Source of the DNA: Alphaproteobacteria bacterium
GTDB lineage: Bacteria; Pseudomonadota; Alphaproteobacteria; Micropepsales; Micropepsaceae
Direction: 5' to 3'
Length of the DNA stretch: 15,874 nt
Assembly (NCBI GenBank): GCA_028869725.1
Contig: JAGWRJ010000371.1
Span: 1-15,874, forward strand
The position numbers and the translations under genes were made by a program. Of this stretch, positions 1 to 6,941 are shown piece by piece. Numbering within the stretch: the stretch's first letter is position 1; each line of letters starts with the position of its first letter. The notes below the pieces were generated by a model. The model was not told the origin of the DNA and made no database searches. It saw nothing but the letters and a program-made list of their open reading frames with translations.

Positions 1-264
1 GCACTTTGGGTGGCAGGGCTAATAGCCATTTCAGCGGCAGCGCTATTTGCGATCGTGATGATCGGTACGCGCATGGCAGGCGCTCTCACCATGGGTGCCG
101 ATGCACTTAAATATACAGGCTATATAATTGCTGCAGTCGTAATTCCGCTCTGGCTGCTTTTGCGCTTCATCTACTTCCTGCAGCAAGGTCAACGGACGCG
201 CCCTGGTCCCAAAACAGACGCGCGCTCTGCGGCTCACGCATCCAGCTTCAAACCGCGCAGATAA
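1..264 (+). CDS. Small two-helix membrane protein, possibly 5'-truncated
   Basis: I do not recognise a family. The frame is open to the left edge, so the gene may begin outside the window; the first usable start inside it is GTG at 10, giving 84 residues, and no Shine-Dalgarno sequence can be judged there. From that start the protein has two strongly hydrophobic stretches, at about residues 2-22 and 36-57, separated by a short polar loop, then a basic, Arg/Lys-rich tail that should be cytoplasmic. The TAA stop lies inside the 3' end of the convergent DedA-family gene, so the two genes overlap tail to tail by 31 bp. Hydrophobic pattern and position favour a real gene, but chance coding is not excluded. 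No function is proposed. Confidence 0.45.
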   Translation, partial: ALWVAGLIAISAAALFAIVMIGTRMAGALTMGADALKYTGYIIAAVVIPLWLLLRFIYFLQQGQRTRPGPKTDARSAAHASSFKPRR

Positions 265-869
265 CCACGTCGGCGCACAATGACGATGGCCGCGGCCAGG
301 CTCAGCGTAATGGCAAGGCCTGCTAACACCATCCAGTTACGGTGCGCGCCCAGCATGGACAGGCCGTATCCCGCCAGCACACCCGGCGCGAGCAGTGCCG
401 GCACCCAGATGATCGCTGACGTCACATTGGCGAGCCAGAAGCGTGCAGAAGACATCTTCGTGATGCCGGCGAGCAGCGGCAGTACCGCCCGGAACGGTCC
501 CAGAAAGCGGCCCAAAAAGATACTCTTGGCGCCGTGACGACTAAAGAACTCATATCCCCGCGTCAGCATCTCGGGATGGCGGGTGAAGGGCCACACCGTC
601 TCGGTCAGATGCCCGTAACGGCGTCCCAGCCAGAATGAGCAGGAGTCGCCCAGCACCGCACCAGCTATGCCGCCAATGATGACCGGCCAGGCCGGTAGCG
701 CGTGCGCCGCTATAAGGGCGCCACAGGCCAGGATTACGGTGGTCCCTGGAAAGAAGAAGCTGACGAACGCAAACGACTCCCCGAAGGTGACGAGGAACAC
801 CGTGGGAAGCGCCAGATGGGCGTGGCTGGAAATGAAGCCCAGAAGAGCGTGCACAAGGTTGTTGATCAA
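234..869 (-). CDS. DedA / SNARE-associated family integral membrane protein
   Basis: A 211-residue polytopic inner-membrane protein of the DedA (PF09335) family. Visible hallmarks are the acidic residue in the first hydrophobic region (E31) followed by a Phe-rich stretch ending in Pro41-Gly42, a GDSCSFWLGRRYG block at 74-86, and GRFLGPFRAVLPLLAG at 120-135 with Arg121, Arg127 and Pro131. Length is normal for the family. Some DedA proteins are known undecaprenyl-phosphate or phospholipid translocases that depend on the proton-motive force; which lipid this member moves cannot be told. The start is TTG at 869, chosen because GAGGAG lies 9 nt upstream and no ATG precedes the conserved part. A TATAAG hexamer at 898-893 could be its -10 element, but no matching -35 was seen. 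It lies 275 bp downstream of the P450 gene on the same strand. Confidence 0.9.
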   Translation of the reverse strand: MINNLVHALLGFISSHAHLALPTVFLVTFGESFAFVSFFFPGTTVILACGALIAAHALPAWPVIIGGIAGAVLGDSCSFWLGRRYGHLTETVWPFTRHPEMLTRGYEFFSRHGAKSIFLGRFLGPFRAVLPLLAGITKMSSARFWLANVTSAIIWVPALLAPGVLAGYGLSMLGAHRNWMVLAGLAITLSLAAAIVIVRRRGYLRGLKLDA

Positions 870-1144
870 AAAGCAAGGCTCCTCTGGGGATTCTTATATG
901 GGGCTACGAGCGCGCTGCGTCGAGACGTGATGCCAGCATAGCCCAAGGATTTGAGCGGCGCAGCAGAGCCCCGCGGCCCGGGCGTGCAAATGCCATGAGA
1001 CACTTTGCCAAGCCCTGGGTCGAACCATATCAACTAATTGAACTGCCTTGTGAATTCTTGTCAGGGTGCCACGTCAGCCGCGGGAACTGCCCTGGCCTGG
1101 GCACCCGCCCGGACCCGCACCCGCGGGTCCAGACCGTCTAGCGC
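870..1144. other. Non-coding gap between the P450 and dedA-like genes
   Basis: About 275 bp between two minus-strand genes. It holds the GC-rich hairpin at 1111-1130 just past the P450 stop and a possible -10 (TATAAG, 898-893, minus) for the DedA gene. A GATTC (GANTC, 889-893) touches that element. A short imperfect symmetry TCAA-CTAA-TTGA lies near 1032. No RNA gene or convincing ORF was seen. Confidence 0.5.
1111..1130 (-). terminator. GC-rich hairpin downstream of the P450 gene
   Basis: A perfect 8-bp stem (GGACCCGC / GCGGGTCC) with a 4-nt loop, 15 bp past the P450 stop codon. No T-run follows on the minus strand, so it is not a canonical intrinsic terminator; it may instead protect the 3' end of the message. 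Confidence 0.4.
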
Positions 1145-2392
1145 CTAGTTGGGAATGCGGACCGGCAAATGCTCATAGCCTTTGACAAAGCTGGAGGCGA
1201 CACGCACGGGTTCACCCACTACCTCGATCCGCGGGAAGCGCGCCAGGATCTCTTCCCAGATCACCCGCAACTGCAGCTCGGCAAGCCGGTTACCCACGCA
1301 GCGGTGAATTCCAAAGCCGAACGACAGATGCTGACGTGGCCGCGGCCGGTCGATGATGTAAGCGTTGGGGTTCTCGATCACCTCTTCATCGCGATTGCCG
1401 GAGACGTACCACATCACTACCTTGTCGCCTTCGCGGATCAGCTTGCCGCCGAATTCGATGTCCTGGGTAGCCCGACGACGCATATGGGCAAGCGGGGTCT
1501 GCCAGCGAATGGTCTCCGACACCATCGAGGGAATGAGATCCGGATTAGCCCGCAGCTTGTCGTATTGATCAGGGTTCTGATTGAGCGCAAGGACGCTGCC
1601 GGTGATCGTGTTTCGGGTTGTGTCATTGCCTCCAACGATCAGAAGGACCAGGTTCCCCAGGTACTCCATGCGGTCCATGTTCCGGGTCGACTCGCCATGG
1701 GCCAGCATCGAGATCAGATCACTTTTGGGTTCGGCATTGACACGTTCGTTCCACAGCTGGGTGAAATACTGGACGCATTCCATCAGCTGTGCGCGGCGAT
1801 GCTCGTGGCTGACGAAGTTCGAAGACTTCGGATTGGCCGTTGCGATATCCGACCAATAGGTCAGCTTGCGCCGATCTTCCCAGGGAAAATCAAACAGCGT
1901 CGCAAGCGTCATGGTTGTCAGTTCGATCGAAACCTTATCGACCCAGTCGAAATCCTCACCACGGGGCAGAGAGTCCAGAATGCGGCCGGCACGTTCGCGA
2001 ATGATCGGCTCAAGCCGCTCCAGGTTCATGGGTGAAACTGCAGGGGTCACCACCTTGCGCTGGGCGTCGTGCTTGGGCTGATCCATCGCGATGAACATCG
2101 GCAGCTTAAAATCCTCCGGAGGATCGACGATGGTGATTGCCGGCTCGGAGGAGAACACCTGATGATTGCTGTCCACCTTCATGATGTCGTTGTACTTGGT
2201 GATCGACCAGTACGGTCCGAACTCATGTTCGGCACAGTAATGGACCGGATCTTCCTTGCGCAGCCGCTCAAAATACGGCCACATCGCATCGTTCTTGAAC
2301 AGCATCGCATCGGCGACATTGATCTTGTCGAGCGGCATGCTCCAAGCATCGTGATCGGCCTGTTCCACAAACGAACGGGCGGCACTGCTCAT
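1145..2392 (-). CDS. Cytochrome P450, CYP153-like (alkane / fatty-acid terminal hydroxylase type)
   Basis: A complete 415-residue soluble bacterial P450. The heme-binding loop is FGFGIHRCVGNRLA with thiolate Cys365; the K-helix ExxR is E293-R296; the I-helix oxygen-activation motif is GGNDTT at 254-259. The region around it, the HMRRRA segment near 303, the MWYVSGNRDEEVI segment at 327-339 and the C-terminal FVKGYEHLPVRI all match my memory of CYP153A alkane hydroxylases, as does the N-terminal layout. CYP153 enzymes hydroxylate the terminal carbon of medium-chain alkanes, fatty acids or related molecules using a 2Fe-2S ferredoxin and its FAD reductase. Neither partner is encoded in this window. 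ATG at 2392 is preceded by AAGGAGG 6 nt upstream, a strong ribosome site. The subfamily is well supported; the substrate is an inference. Confidence 0.93.
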   Translation of the reverse strand: MSSAARSFVEQADHDAWSMPLDKINVADAMLFKNDAMWPYFERLRKEDPVHYCAEHEFGPYWSITKYNDIMKVDSNHQVFSSEPAITIVDPPEDFKLPMFIAMDQPKHDAQRKVVTPAVSPMNLERLEPIIRERAGRILDSLPRGEDFDWVDKVSIELTTMTLATLFDFPWEDRRKLTYWSDIATANPKSSNFVSHEHRRAQLMECVQYFTQLWNERVNAEPKSDLISMLAHGESTRNMDRMEYLGNLVLLIVGGNDTTRNTITGSVLALNQNPDQYDKLRANPDLIPSMVSETIRWQTPLAHMRRRATQDIEFGGKLIREGDKVVMWYVSGNRDEEVIENPNAYIIDRPRPRQHLSFGFGIHRCVGNRLAELQLRVIWEEILARFPRIEVVGEPVRVASSFVKGYEHLPVRIPN

Positions 2393-2422
2393 GACGAACC
2401 TCCTTCAGGAGAACCAATGCCC

Positions 2423-2448
2423 TGACAGAATGTCATGGCGCGGGCGCC
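2423..2448. promoter_or_regulatory. Two inverted repeats upstream of the P450 gene
   Basis: TGACA-GAA-TGTCA (2423-2435) is a perfect 5-bp inverted repeat 31 bp before the P450 start, followed directly by GGCGC-GG-GCGCC (2437-2448). The first has the size of a regulator operator; the second could form a hairpin in the P450 leader. No regulator gene is adjacent and no clear -35/-10 pair was found, so the assignment is tentative. Confidence 0.3.
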
Positions 2449-2606
2449 TTGCCAATCGCCCGACATTTTTGCACCGCAGCATGCCAGCGCCGTGCCACTG
2501 ACGGATTGGTCGTGCGACAAATTGCGTGTAGACTTGGCGCGTGTTGAAGGTGCGCGGGCTGACTCGCGACCGAAGCGGGTCAGGCCGATTGTTCGGGAGA
2601 CCGCCC

Positions 2607-3479
2607 ATGACCGGTACACACATCCGAAATCCCATAGAATGGAGCGGCGCCGCGCTGGTACAGGCCGGGCGCAATCTGGGTACAGCACTCAATTCGCTGC
2701 AGGGCGAGCGCGTGCACGCCCATGACCCTGCTCCGGCCATCCGCCGCATTACGGTCGCCGATCTTATGATCGCGCTACGCAAGGGCTACGAGGATTTTAC
2801 CGCCTATCGTAGTGACGTGGCGGTGCTGTGTCTGGTCTATGTTGTGGCCGGTCTTGTGATCGCCCGCCTGACCCTCGGTCATGGCCTGCTTCCCATGCTG
2901 TTTCCGCTGGCAAGCGGCTTTGCCATTCTGGGTCCGCTCTTCGGCGTCGGTCTCTATGAAATGAGCAAACGACGCGAGCGAGGAGACGAGGTCAGCTGGA
3001 CCAATGCCTTTGCTGTGACCGGCGAGGAGGGGTTCACCGCGATCGTAATCCTCGGCGCACTCGTCATCTTCGAGTTCCTGGTCTGGCTCGCTGCGGCCTA
3101 TCTGATCTACCGCGCGACCATGGGCCCCACGATGGCCGATAACGCCGGACGCTTTATTGCGTCGGTGTTCACGACGCCGGCCGGTTACGCGCTCATCGGC
3201 ATCGGCTGCGGCGTCGGCTTCCTCTTCGCCCTGCTCGCACTTTGTCTTGGCGTCGTGTCGTTTCCCATGCTGCTCGACAATGGCCGGATCGGATTGGAAA
3301 ATGCGCTTGCGGCCTCATTCCGCGCAGTCGCCCGCAATCCACTGCCAATGGCACTATGGGGCCTTATCGTTGCCGCATCCCTGATCCTCGGCAGCCTGCC
3401 CTTCTTCCTCGGGCTCATCGTGGTACTGCCGGTGCTGGGCCATGGAACCTGGCACCTTTACCGGCGTCTGACCGGCTGA
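2607..3479 (+). CDS. DUF2189 family integral membrane protein
   Basis: A 290-residue multi-spanning membrane protein matching the uncharacterised DUF2189 family common in Alphaproteobacteria. A soluble N-terminus of about 65 residues, ending at an IRRITVADLMIALRKGYEDF block, is followed by five or six hydrophobic segments. The GFAILGPLFGVGLYEMSKRRERG stretch, a signature of the family as I know it, comes after the second. The C-terminus is basic and short. ATG at 2607 is preferred over the in-frame GTG at 2541 because GGGAGA lies 8 nt upstream of it and the added 22 residues are Arg/Gly-rich and unlike the family. The gene is divergent from the P450 and convergent with hslO, with only 3 bp between the stop codons. 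Its function is unknown; nothing here ties it to the P450 beyond shared upstream DNA. Confidence 0.85.
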   Translation: MTGTHIRNPIEWSGAALVQAGRNLGTALNSLQGERVHAHDPAPAIRRITVADLMIALRKGYEDFTAYRSDVAVLCLVYVVAGLVIARLTLGHGLLPMLFPLASGFAILGPLFGVGLYEMSKRRERGDEVSWTNAFAVTGEEGFTAIVILGALVIFEFLVWLAAAYLIYRATMGPTMADNAGRFIASVFTTPAGYALIGIGCGVGFLFALLALCLGVVSFPMLLDNGRIGLENALAASFRAVARNPLPMALWGLIVAASLILGSLPFFLGLIVVLPVLGHGTWHLYRRLTG

Positions 3480-3482
3480 GGT

Positions 3483-4409
3483 TCAGTTCGGGCTTTGCAG
3501 ATCGTGCGGATGAACCTCATGCGTCCGCGCGCAAAATTCGCATTTGGCCCGGATGATGCCATCGGCATCAGCAAGGCCATCGCGCTCCTGCGGCTGATAG
3601 GCACGCAATACCGCAACGATACGCTCGGTGCTGCAATCGCAGCGAAACTCGATTGCCTCGGAGGGATGAACACGCACGTCGTCCTCGTTGAACAGGCGCC
3701 ACAGCAGGTTCTCTGCCGGCAGTCCGACATCAATGAGTTCAAAATCTTCGAGCGTGTCCAAAATCATGCCCAGACGCAGCCAGTCGTCCTCGCTCTGGTT
3801 CTTTTCGGGAATGGCCTGCAGCAGCAGACCTGCGGCACGCCAATGCGCCGGCTTTCCAGGTTCCAGTACGGGCACCGCGGCCAGACGGATCCGTGTAGCC
3901 AACTGCTCGGATTGGGCAAAATACGTCTCGGCGCTCTGGGCAATCCCCGCCGGCTCGAGCGCCACAATGCCCTGATAGGTCTTGCCGTCGCGCCGCGGCT
4001 CGATGGTGATGGCCAGCGCGCCCCGACCTGCCTGCTGGGCAAAATCAGGCATCGTCCCGCTGAGCGCCACAAACCGCGCCTCGTCGAGGCGGGCATAGGC
4101 GCGGACACCCGCAGCACGCGCTCCGTCTTCAGCTCCGTAGTAGTCAGCAGCCACCAGATCGAGCGGGCCATCAGATTGCGTCTGAACCGTGAGCCGTCCG
4201 TCGAGCTTGAGCGTCGAACCCAAGAGCGCCGACAATGCCAGGGTTTCACCCAGCGTGCGATTGGCAGCTTCAGGCAAGGCATGGGCCGACAGGGCCCGCG
4301 CGGAAACAGCCGACAGACGCACGAGGCGACCACGCACGCCGGCATTGGCAAGATCAAATGAGAGTACGAAATCGGCAGGCGGGGCCGGCCGGTACTGGGG
4401 CTGGGTCAT
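3483..4409 (-). CDS. hslO: Hsp33 redox-regulated chaperone
   Basis: A 308-residue Hsp33. The C-terminal redox switch is intact: CDC at 257-259 and CEFC at 290-293 supply the four zinc-binding cysteines. In the family these release zinc and form disulfides under oxidative stress, turning the protein into an ATP-independent holdase in the cytoplasm. The N-terminal domain starts near DFVLSFDLANAGVRGRLVRL, typical of alphaproteobacterial members. It lies 92 bp downstream of argF on the same strand, an argF-hslO linkage common in this class. No Shine-Dalgarno precedes the ATG at 4409; a possible promoter very close to it (see separate entry) would give an almost leaderless message. The 3' end faces the DUF2189 gene. 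Confidence 0.95.
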   Translation of the reverse strand: MTQPQYRPAPPADFVLSFDLANAGVRGRLVRLSAVSARALSAHALPEAANRTLGETLALSALLGSTLKLDGRLTVQTQSDGPLDLVAADYYGAEDGARAAGVRAYARLDEARFVALSGTMPDFAQQAGRGALAITIEPRRDGKTYQGIVALEPAGIAQSAETYFAQSEQLATRIRLAAVPVLEPGKPAHWRAAGLLLQAIPEKNQSEDDWLRLGMILDTLEDFELIDVGLPAENLLWRLFNEDDVRVHPSEAIEFRCDCSTERIVAVLRAYQPQERDGLADADGIIRAKCEFCARTHEVHPHDLQSPN

Positions 4410-4419
4410 GGCACAGTGC

Positions 4420-4448
4420 TATATGGCGGGCCTCTGGGGCCGATTCAA
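4420..4448 (-). promoter_or_regulatory. Candidate promoter for hslO
   Basis: On the minus strand TTGAAT (4448-4443) and CATATA (4425-4420) are separated by 17 bp. Only 10 bp lie between the -10-like element and the hslO ATG, so a transcript would have a leader of a few bases, which fits the missing ribosome site. The -10 match is modest (3 of 6). Confidence 0.3.
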
Positions 4449-4501
4449 GTTGACCGTCGCGGCACCATCGCCGCAACGCACTTAGCGGAGCCCCTCTGCG
4501 C

Positions 4502-5449
4502 TCAGCTCAGGCACCAGGCGAGTATCGCCTTCTGGGCGTGCAAGCGGTTTTCCGCCTCGTCGAAAACCACGCTCTGCGGCCCATCGATCACGTCATCAGT
4601 CACTTCCTCGCCGCGATGAGCCGGCAGACAGTGCATGAAGATCGCATCCTTGGCGGCCTTGGCCATGAGGTGAGCATTGACCTGATAGGCCTTGAGCAGG
4701 TTGTGACGCTTGGTCATGTCCGCATCGCCCATCGAGACCCAGGCGTCGGAGACGACGCAGTCGGCGCCAGCTACCGCCTTCTCCGGATCGTCACCGAACT
4801 CGACATCGGCACCGGCTCCGGCCGCCCATGCCCGCAGCGCATCCTTGGCGCTCAGTTCCCTGGGTGAGGCGACGCGCAGTTTGAACCCAAAGCGGGCCGC
4901 GGCATGCACCCATGAGGTCAGCACGTTGTTTGAATCTCCGCTCCAGGCAATGGTGGCCCCCCTGATCGGGCCGCGATGCTCCTCGAAGGTCATGACATCG
5001 GCCATCACCTGGCAGGGATGGGAGATGCGTGTCAGCCCGTTGATCACCGGCACCGTCGCATGCTCGGCAAGTTCACGCACCATTTCGTGGTCGAGCAGCC
5101 GGATCATAACCGCATCGACGTATCTGGAAAGAACACGCGCAGTGTCGGCAATGGTTTCCTCGCGCGCCAGCTGCATGTCCTTGCCCGACAGCATGATTGT
5201 CGTTCCGCCCAGCTGACGCATGCCGACATCAAAGGAAATGCGGGTGCGGGTGGACTGCTTGTCGAATATGAGTGCGAGAATGCGCCCGGCGAGCGGAGCG
5301 TGGGCATCCTGCGCCCCTTTGGGCAATCCGGCCCGTGCGCGCTTGCGTGCCCGGGCATCATCGAGGATCGCACGCAGGCTCTCGCCGTCAAAATCCGACA
5401 GATCCAGAAAATGTTTCGGCCCCTCGGCCGTGCGGGTCAGCGCGTTCAC
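4502..5449 (-). CDS. argF: Ornithine carbamoyltransferase
   Basis: A 315-residue cytoplasmic enzyme that joins ornithine and carbamoyl phosphate to give citrulline, the sixth step of arginine synthesis. The carbamoyl-phosphate loop STRTR is at 66-70, HPCQ at 144-147, the ornithine-binding SMG loop follows DAWV in the second half, and HCLP with the catalytic Cys274 is at 273-276. All key residues are present and the length is normal. The start is GTG at 5449; its first bases overlap the argD stop as GTGA, so translation is probably coupled. Anabolic argF is chosen over catabolic arcB because it is linked to argD and no arcA or arcC is present. Confidence 0.97.
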   Translation of the reverse strand: MNALTRTAEGPKHFLDLSDFDGESLRAILDDARARKRARAGLPKGAQDAHAPLAGRILALIFDKQSTRTRISFDVGMRQLGGTTIMLSGKDMQLAREETIADTARVLSRYVDAVMIRLLDHEMVRELAEHATVPVINGLTRISHPCQVMADVMTFEEHRGPIRGATIAWSGDSNNVLTSWVHAAARFGFKLRVASPRELSAKDALRAWAAGAGADVEFGDDPEKAVAGADCVVSDAWVSMGDADMTKRHNLLKAYQVNAHLMAKAAKDAIFMHCLPAHRGEEVTDDVIDGPQSVVFDEAENRLHAQKAILAWCLS

Positions 5450-6624
5450 CCCTTGCTCTCCATTTCGTTGGCGGCGGCCTCGAGCGCACCCAGCGCCTCA
5501 CGTACCTGGTCTTCGGTGATCGTCAAGGGCGGCAACAGACGGACCACATTGTCCCCGGCGCCTACGGTCAGCATATGCTGCTTGCGCAGCACCGCAATGA
5601 AGTCCGTGTTGGGCACCCTGAGCTTCAGTCCAATCATAAGGCCTTCGCCGCGCAATTCCTCAAACACGCGCGGGTGCGCTTCGATCAGCCCTGCAAGCTG
5701 TTGACGGGCATAGGAGGCAATACTGCGCACGTGCTCCAGAAAACCATCGTCAAGCACGACATCGAGTACCGCGTTTCCCACTGCCATCGCCAGAGGATTG
5801 CCGGCGAAGGTGCTGCCGTGCACGCCGGCAGTCATGCCGTCGGCAGCCTCCGCCTTTGCCAGACAGGCACCGAGCGGAAAGCCGCCACCTATGCCTTTGG
5901 CAATCGCCATGATGTCGGGCGTGATGCCCGTCCATTCATAGGCAAAGAGTTTGCCGGTGCGCCCGATTCCGGTCTGAACCTCGTCGAAGATCAGCAACAT
6001 GCCGGTGTCATCGCACAGCCGGCGCAGATGGCGCAGGAACTCGTTGGAGACCCTGCGAAGACCACCTTCACCCTGTACAGGCTCGATCAGCAGCGCTGCC
6101 GTCTGCGCGGTATCGAGGGCACCAAGCGCCGCCATGTCGCCGACCGCGATCTGATCAAAGCCTTCAACCTTGGGCCCGAAGCCTTCGAGATATTTCGCCT
6201 GGCCACCAGCAGCGATGCCGGCCAGCGTGCGACCATGAAAGGCACCTTCAAAACTGACAATGCGGAAGCGCTCTGGCGCACCGTTCACGAAGTGATGGCG
6301 GCGCGCCATCTTGATGCTGCATTCAATCGCCTCCACACCCGAATTGGTGAAGAACACCGTGTCGGCGAAGCTGTGTTCCACCAGCCGGCGGGCCAGCTTT
6401 TCCTGTCCCGGCACGCGATAGAGATTGGAGGTATGCCACAGCATGCCTGCCTGCTCGCGCAGGGCGGAGACAAGATGGGGATGCGCGTGACCGAGGGCAT
6501 TGACGGCGATACCCGCGGCGAAATCGAGATATCGGCTGCCATCCTCGGCGAAGAGGTAAGGGCCCTCGCCGCGGACAAACGCAAGGTCGGCCCGATTATA
6601 GGTTGGCAGCAGATACGGAAACAA
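5446..6624 (-). CDS. argD: Acetylornithine aminotransferase (PLP enzyme)
   Basis: A 392-residue class-III aminotransferase. It transfers an amino group from glutamate to N-acetylglutamate semialdehyde in arginine synthesis, and in many bacteria also serves lysine synthesis (succinyl-diaminopimelate). The PLP lysine is K243 in the AKGIGGGFPLG motif; D214 in FDEVQTGIGRTG contacts the pyridine nitrogen; HGRTLAGIAA and HGSTFAGNPLAM segments are typical. The start is TTG at 6624, supported by AAGGAG 7 nt upstream; no ATG fits the conserved N-terminus. It is the first gene of an argD-argF(-hslO) unit, and its leader contains a hairpin followed by a T-rich stretch. It is divergent from gcrA. ArgD is preferred over other class-III enzymes because of the argF neighbour. 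Confidence 0.96.
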   Translation of the reverse strand: MFPYLLPTYNRADLAFVRGEGPYLFAEDGSRYLDFAAGIAVNALGHAHPHLVSALREQAGMLWHTSNLYRVPGQEKLARRLVEHSFADTVFFTNSGVEAIECSIKMARRHHFVNGAPERFRIVSFEGAFHGRTLAGIAAGGQAKYLEGFGPKVEGFDQIAVGDMAALGALDTAQTAALLIEPVQGEGGLRRVSNEFLRHLRRLCDDTGMLLIFDEVQTGIGRTGKLFAYEWTGITPDIMAIAKGIGGGFPLGACLAKAEAADGMTAGVHGSTFAGNPLAMAVGNAVLDVVLDDGFLEHVRSIASYARQQLAGLIEAHPRVFEELRGEGLMIGLKLRVPNTDFIAVLRKQHMLTVGAGDNVVRLLPPLTITEDQVREALGALEAAANEMESKG

Positions 6625-6642
6625 AGCAGCACTCCTTCAGGT

Positions 6643-6783
6643 TCATTTTGCGGTGCAAACGACAAAGCCGGGCACAGGGCCCGGCGCTGCGCTTATCGCT
6701 CCGATCGCTGTGGCGGTGCAACGGAATTCGCCAGGCGACCGGTACGGTTCCCGTTGCAGGCCCTGCCGCCATACCCGAGCCAT
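6643..6783 (-). other. Possible short Arg-rich leader ORF upstream of argD
   Basis: A 46-codon ATG frame in the argD leader has five arginine codons among its first 21 residues (positions 3, 6, 11, 15, 21). It runs through the hairpin at 6667-6685 and stops just before the argD ribosome site. No Shine-Dalgarno precedes it, and arginine codons are frequent by chance in GC-rich DNA, so this is only a candidate leader peptide. Confidence 0.15.
6667..6685 (-). terminator. Attenuator-like hairpin in the argD leader
   Basis: A perfect 7-bp GC stem (GCCGGGC / GCCCGGC) with a 5-nt loop. Read on the minus strand, towards argD, it is followed at once by TTTGTCGTTT, which resembles an intrinsic terminator tail. 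It lies 42 bp upstream of the argD start and nothing else is transcribed into it, so premature termination of the argD message is the likely role if it is active. Confidence 0.4.
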
Positions 6784-6832
6784 CCGGGCCGAGAAGCAAT
6801 GCCGTGCACGAAGAGCTCCGGCGCCAGGCGAG

Positions 6833-6860
6833 TTTCCCACAGATTCGATTTTGTGGACAA
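6833..6860. promoter_or_regulatory. Candidate DnaA-box pair flanking a GANTC site upstream of gcrA
   Basis: TTTCCCACA (6833-6841, plus) and TTGTCCACA (6860-6852, minus) face each other. Against TTATCCACA they have two and one mismatches. The 10-bp gap begins with GATTC (6842-6846), the methylation motif of the alphaproteobacterial CcrM enzyme. The cluster is 81 bp before the gcrA start. In Caulobacter DnaA activates gcrA and GcrA acts with CcrM-methylated GANTC, so the position is meaningful, but binding is inferred. Confidence 0.4.
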
Positions 6861-6941
6861 GGTATGGGGTTTGCCGGGTATTCCTTGTTAACGGCGTCAC
6901 AGTGTGCACCATATCTTGTGGCAGAGCCAGGGAGGCGCAGC

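Larger units (their letters stand above)
6625..6941. promoter_or_regulatory. argD-gcrA divergent control region
   Basis: This 317-bp region must carry promoters for argD (minus) and gcrA (plus). It contains the argD leader hairpin (6667-6685), an 8-bp inverted repeat TGCAACGG / CCGTTGCA (6717-6724 and 6751-6758), a DnaA-box-like pair around a GATTC (6833-6860) and a lone GTTAAC at 6887-6892. I could not assign a convincing -35/-10 pair on either strand. Confidence 0.6.

Noticed and set aside
1169..2035. A 288-codon plus-strand frame antisense to the P450
   Set aside because: Shadow of a gene with complete P450 motifs; composition is typical of antisense GC-rich DNA.
3495..4361. A 288-codon plus-strand frame antisense to hslO
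   Set aside because: Shadow of Hsp33, whose zinc-binding cysteines are all on the minus strand.
5272..6891. A 539-codon open frame on the plus strand, antisense to argF and argD
   Set aside because: It is the shadow of two enzymes with every catalytic motif intact on the other strand; its own translation is rich in His, Arg and Gly and resembles no family.
6887..6892. A CtrA site upstream of gcrA (GTTAAC)
   Set aside because: Only one TTAA half is present; no second half 7 bp away, so it does not meet the TTAA-N7-TTAA pattern.
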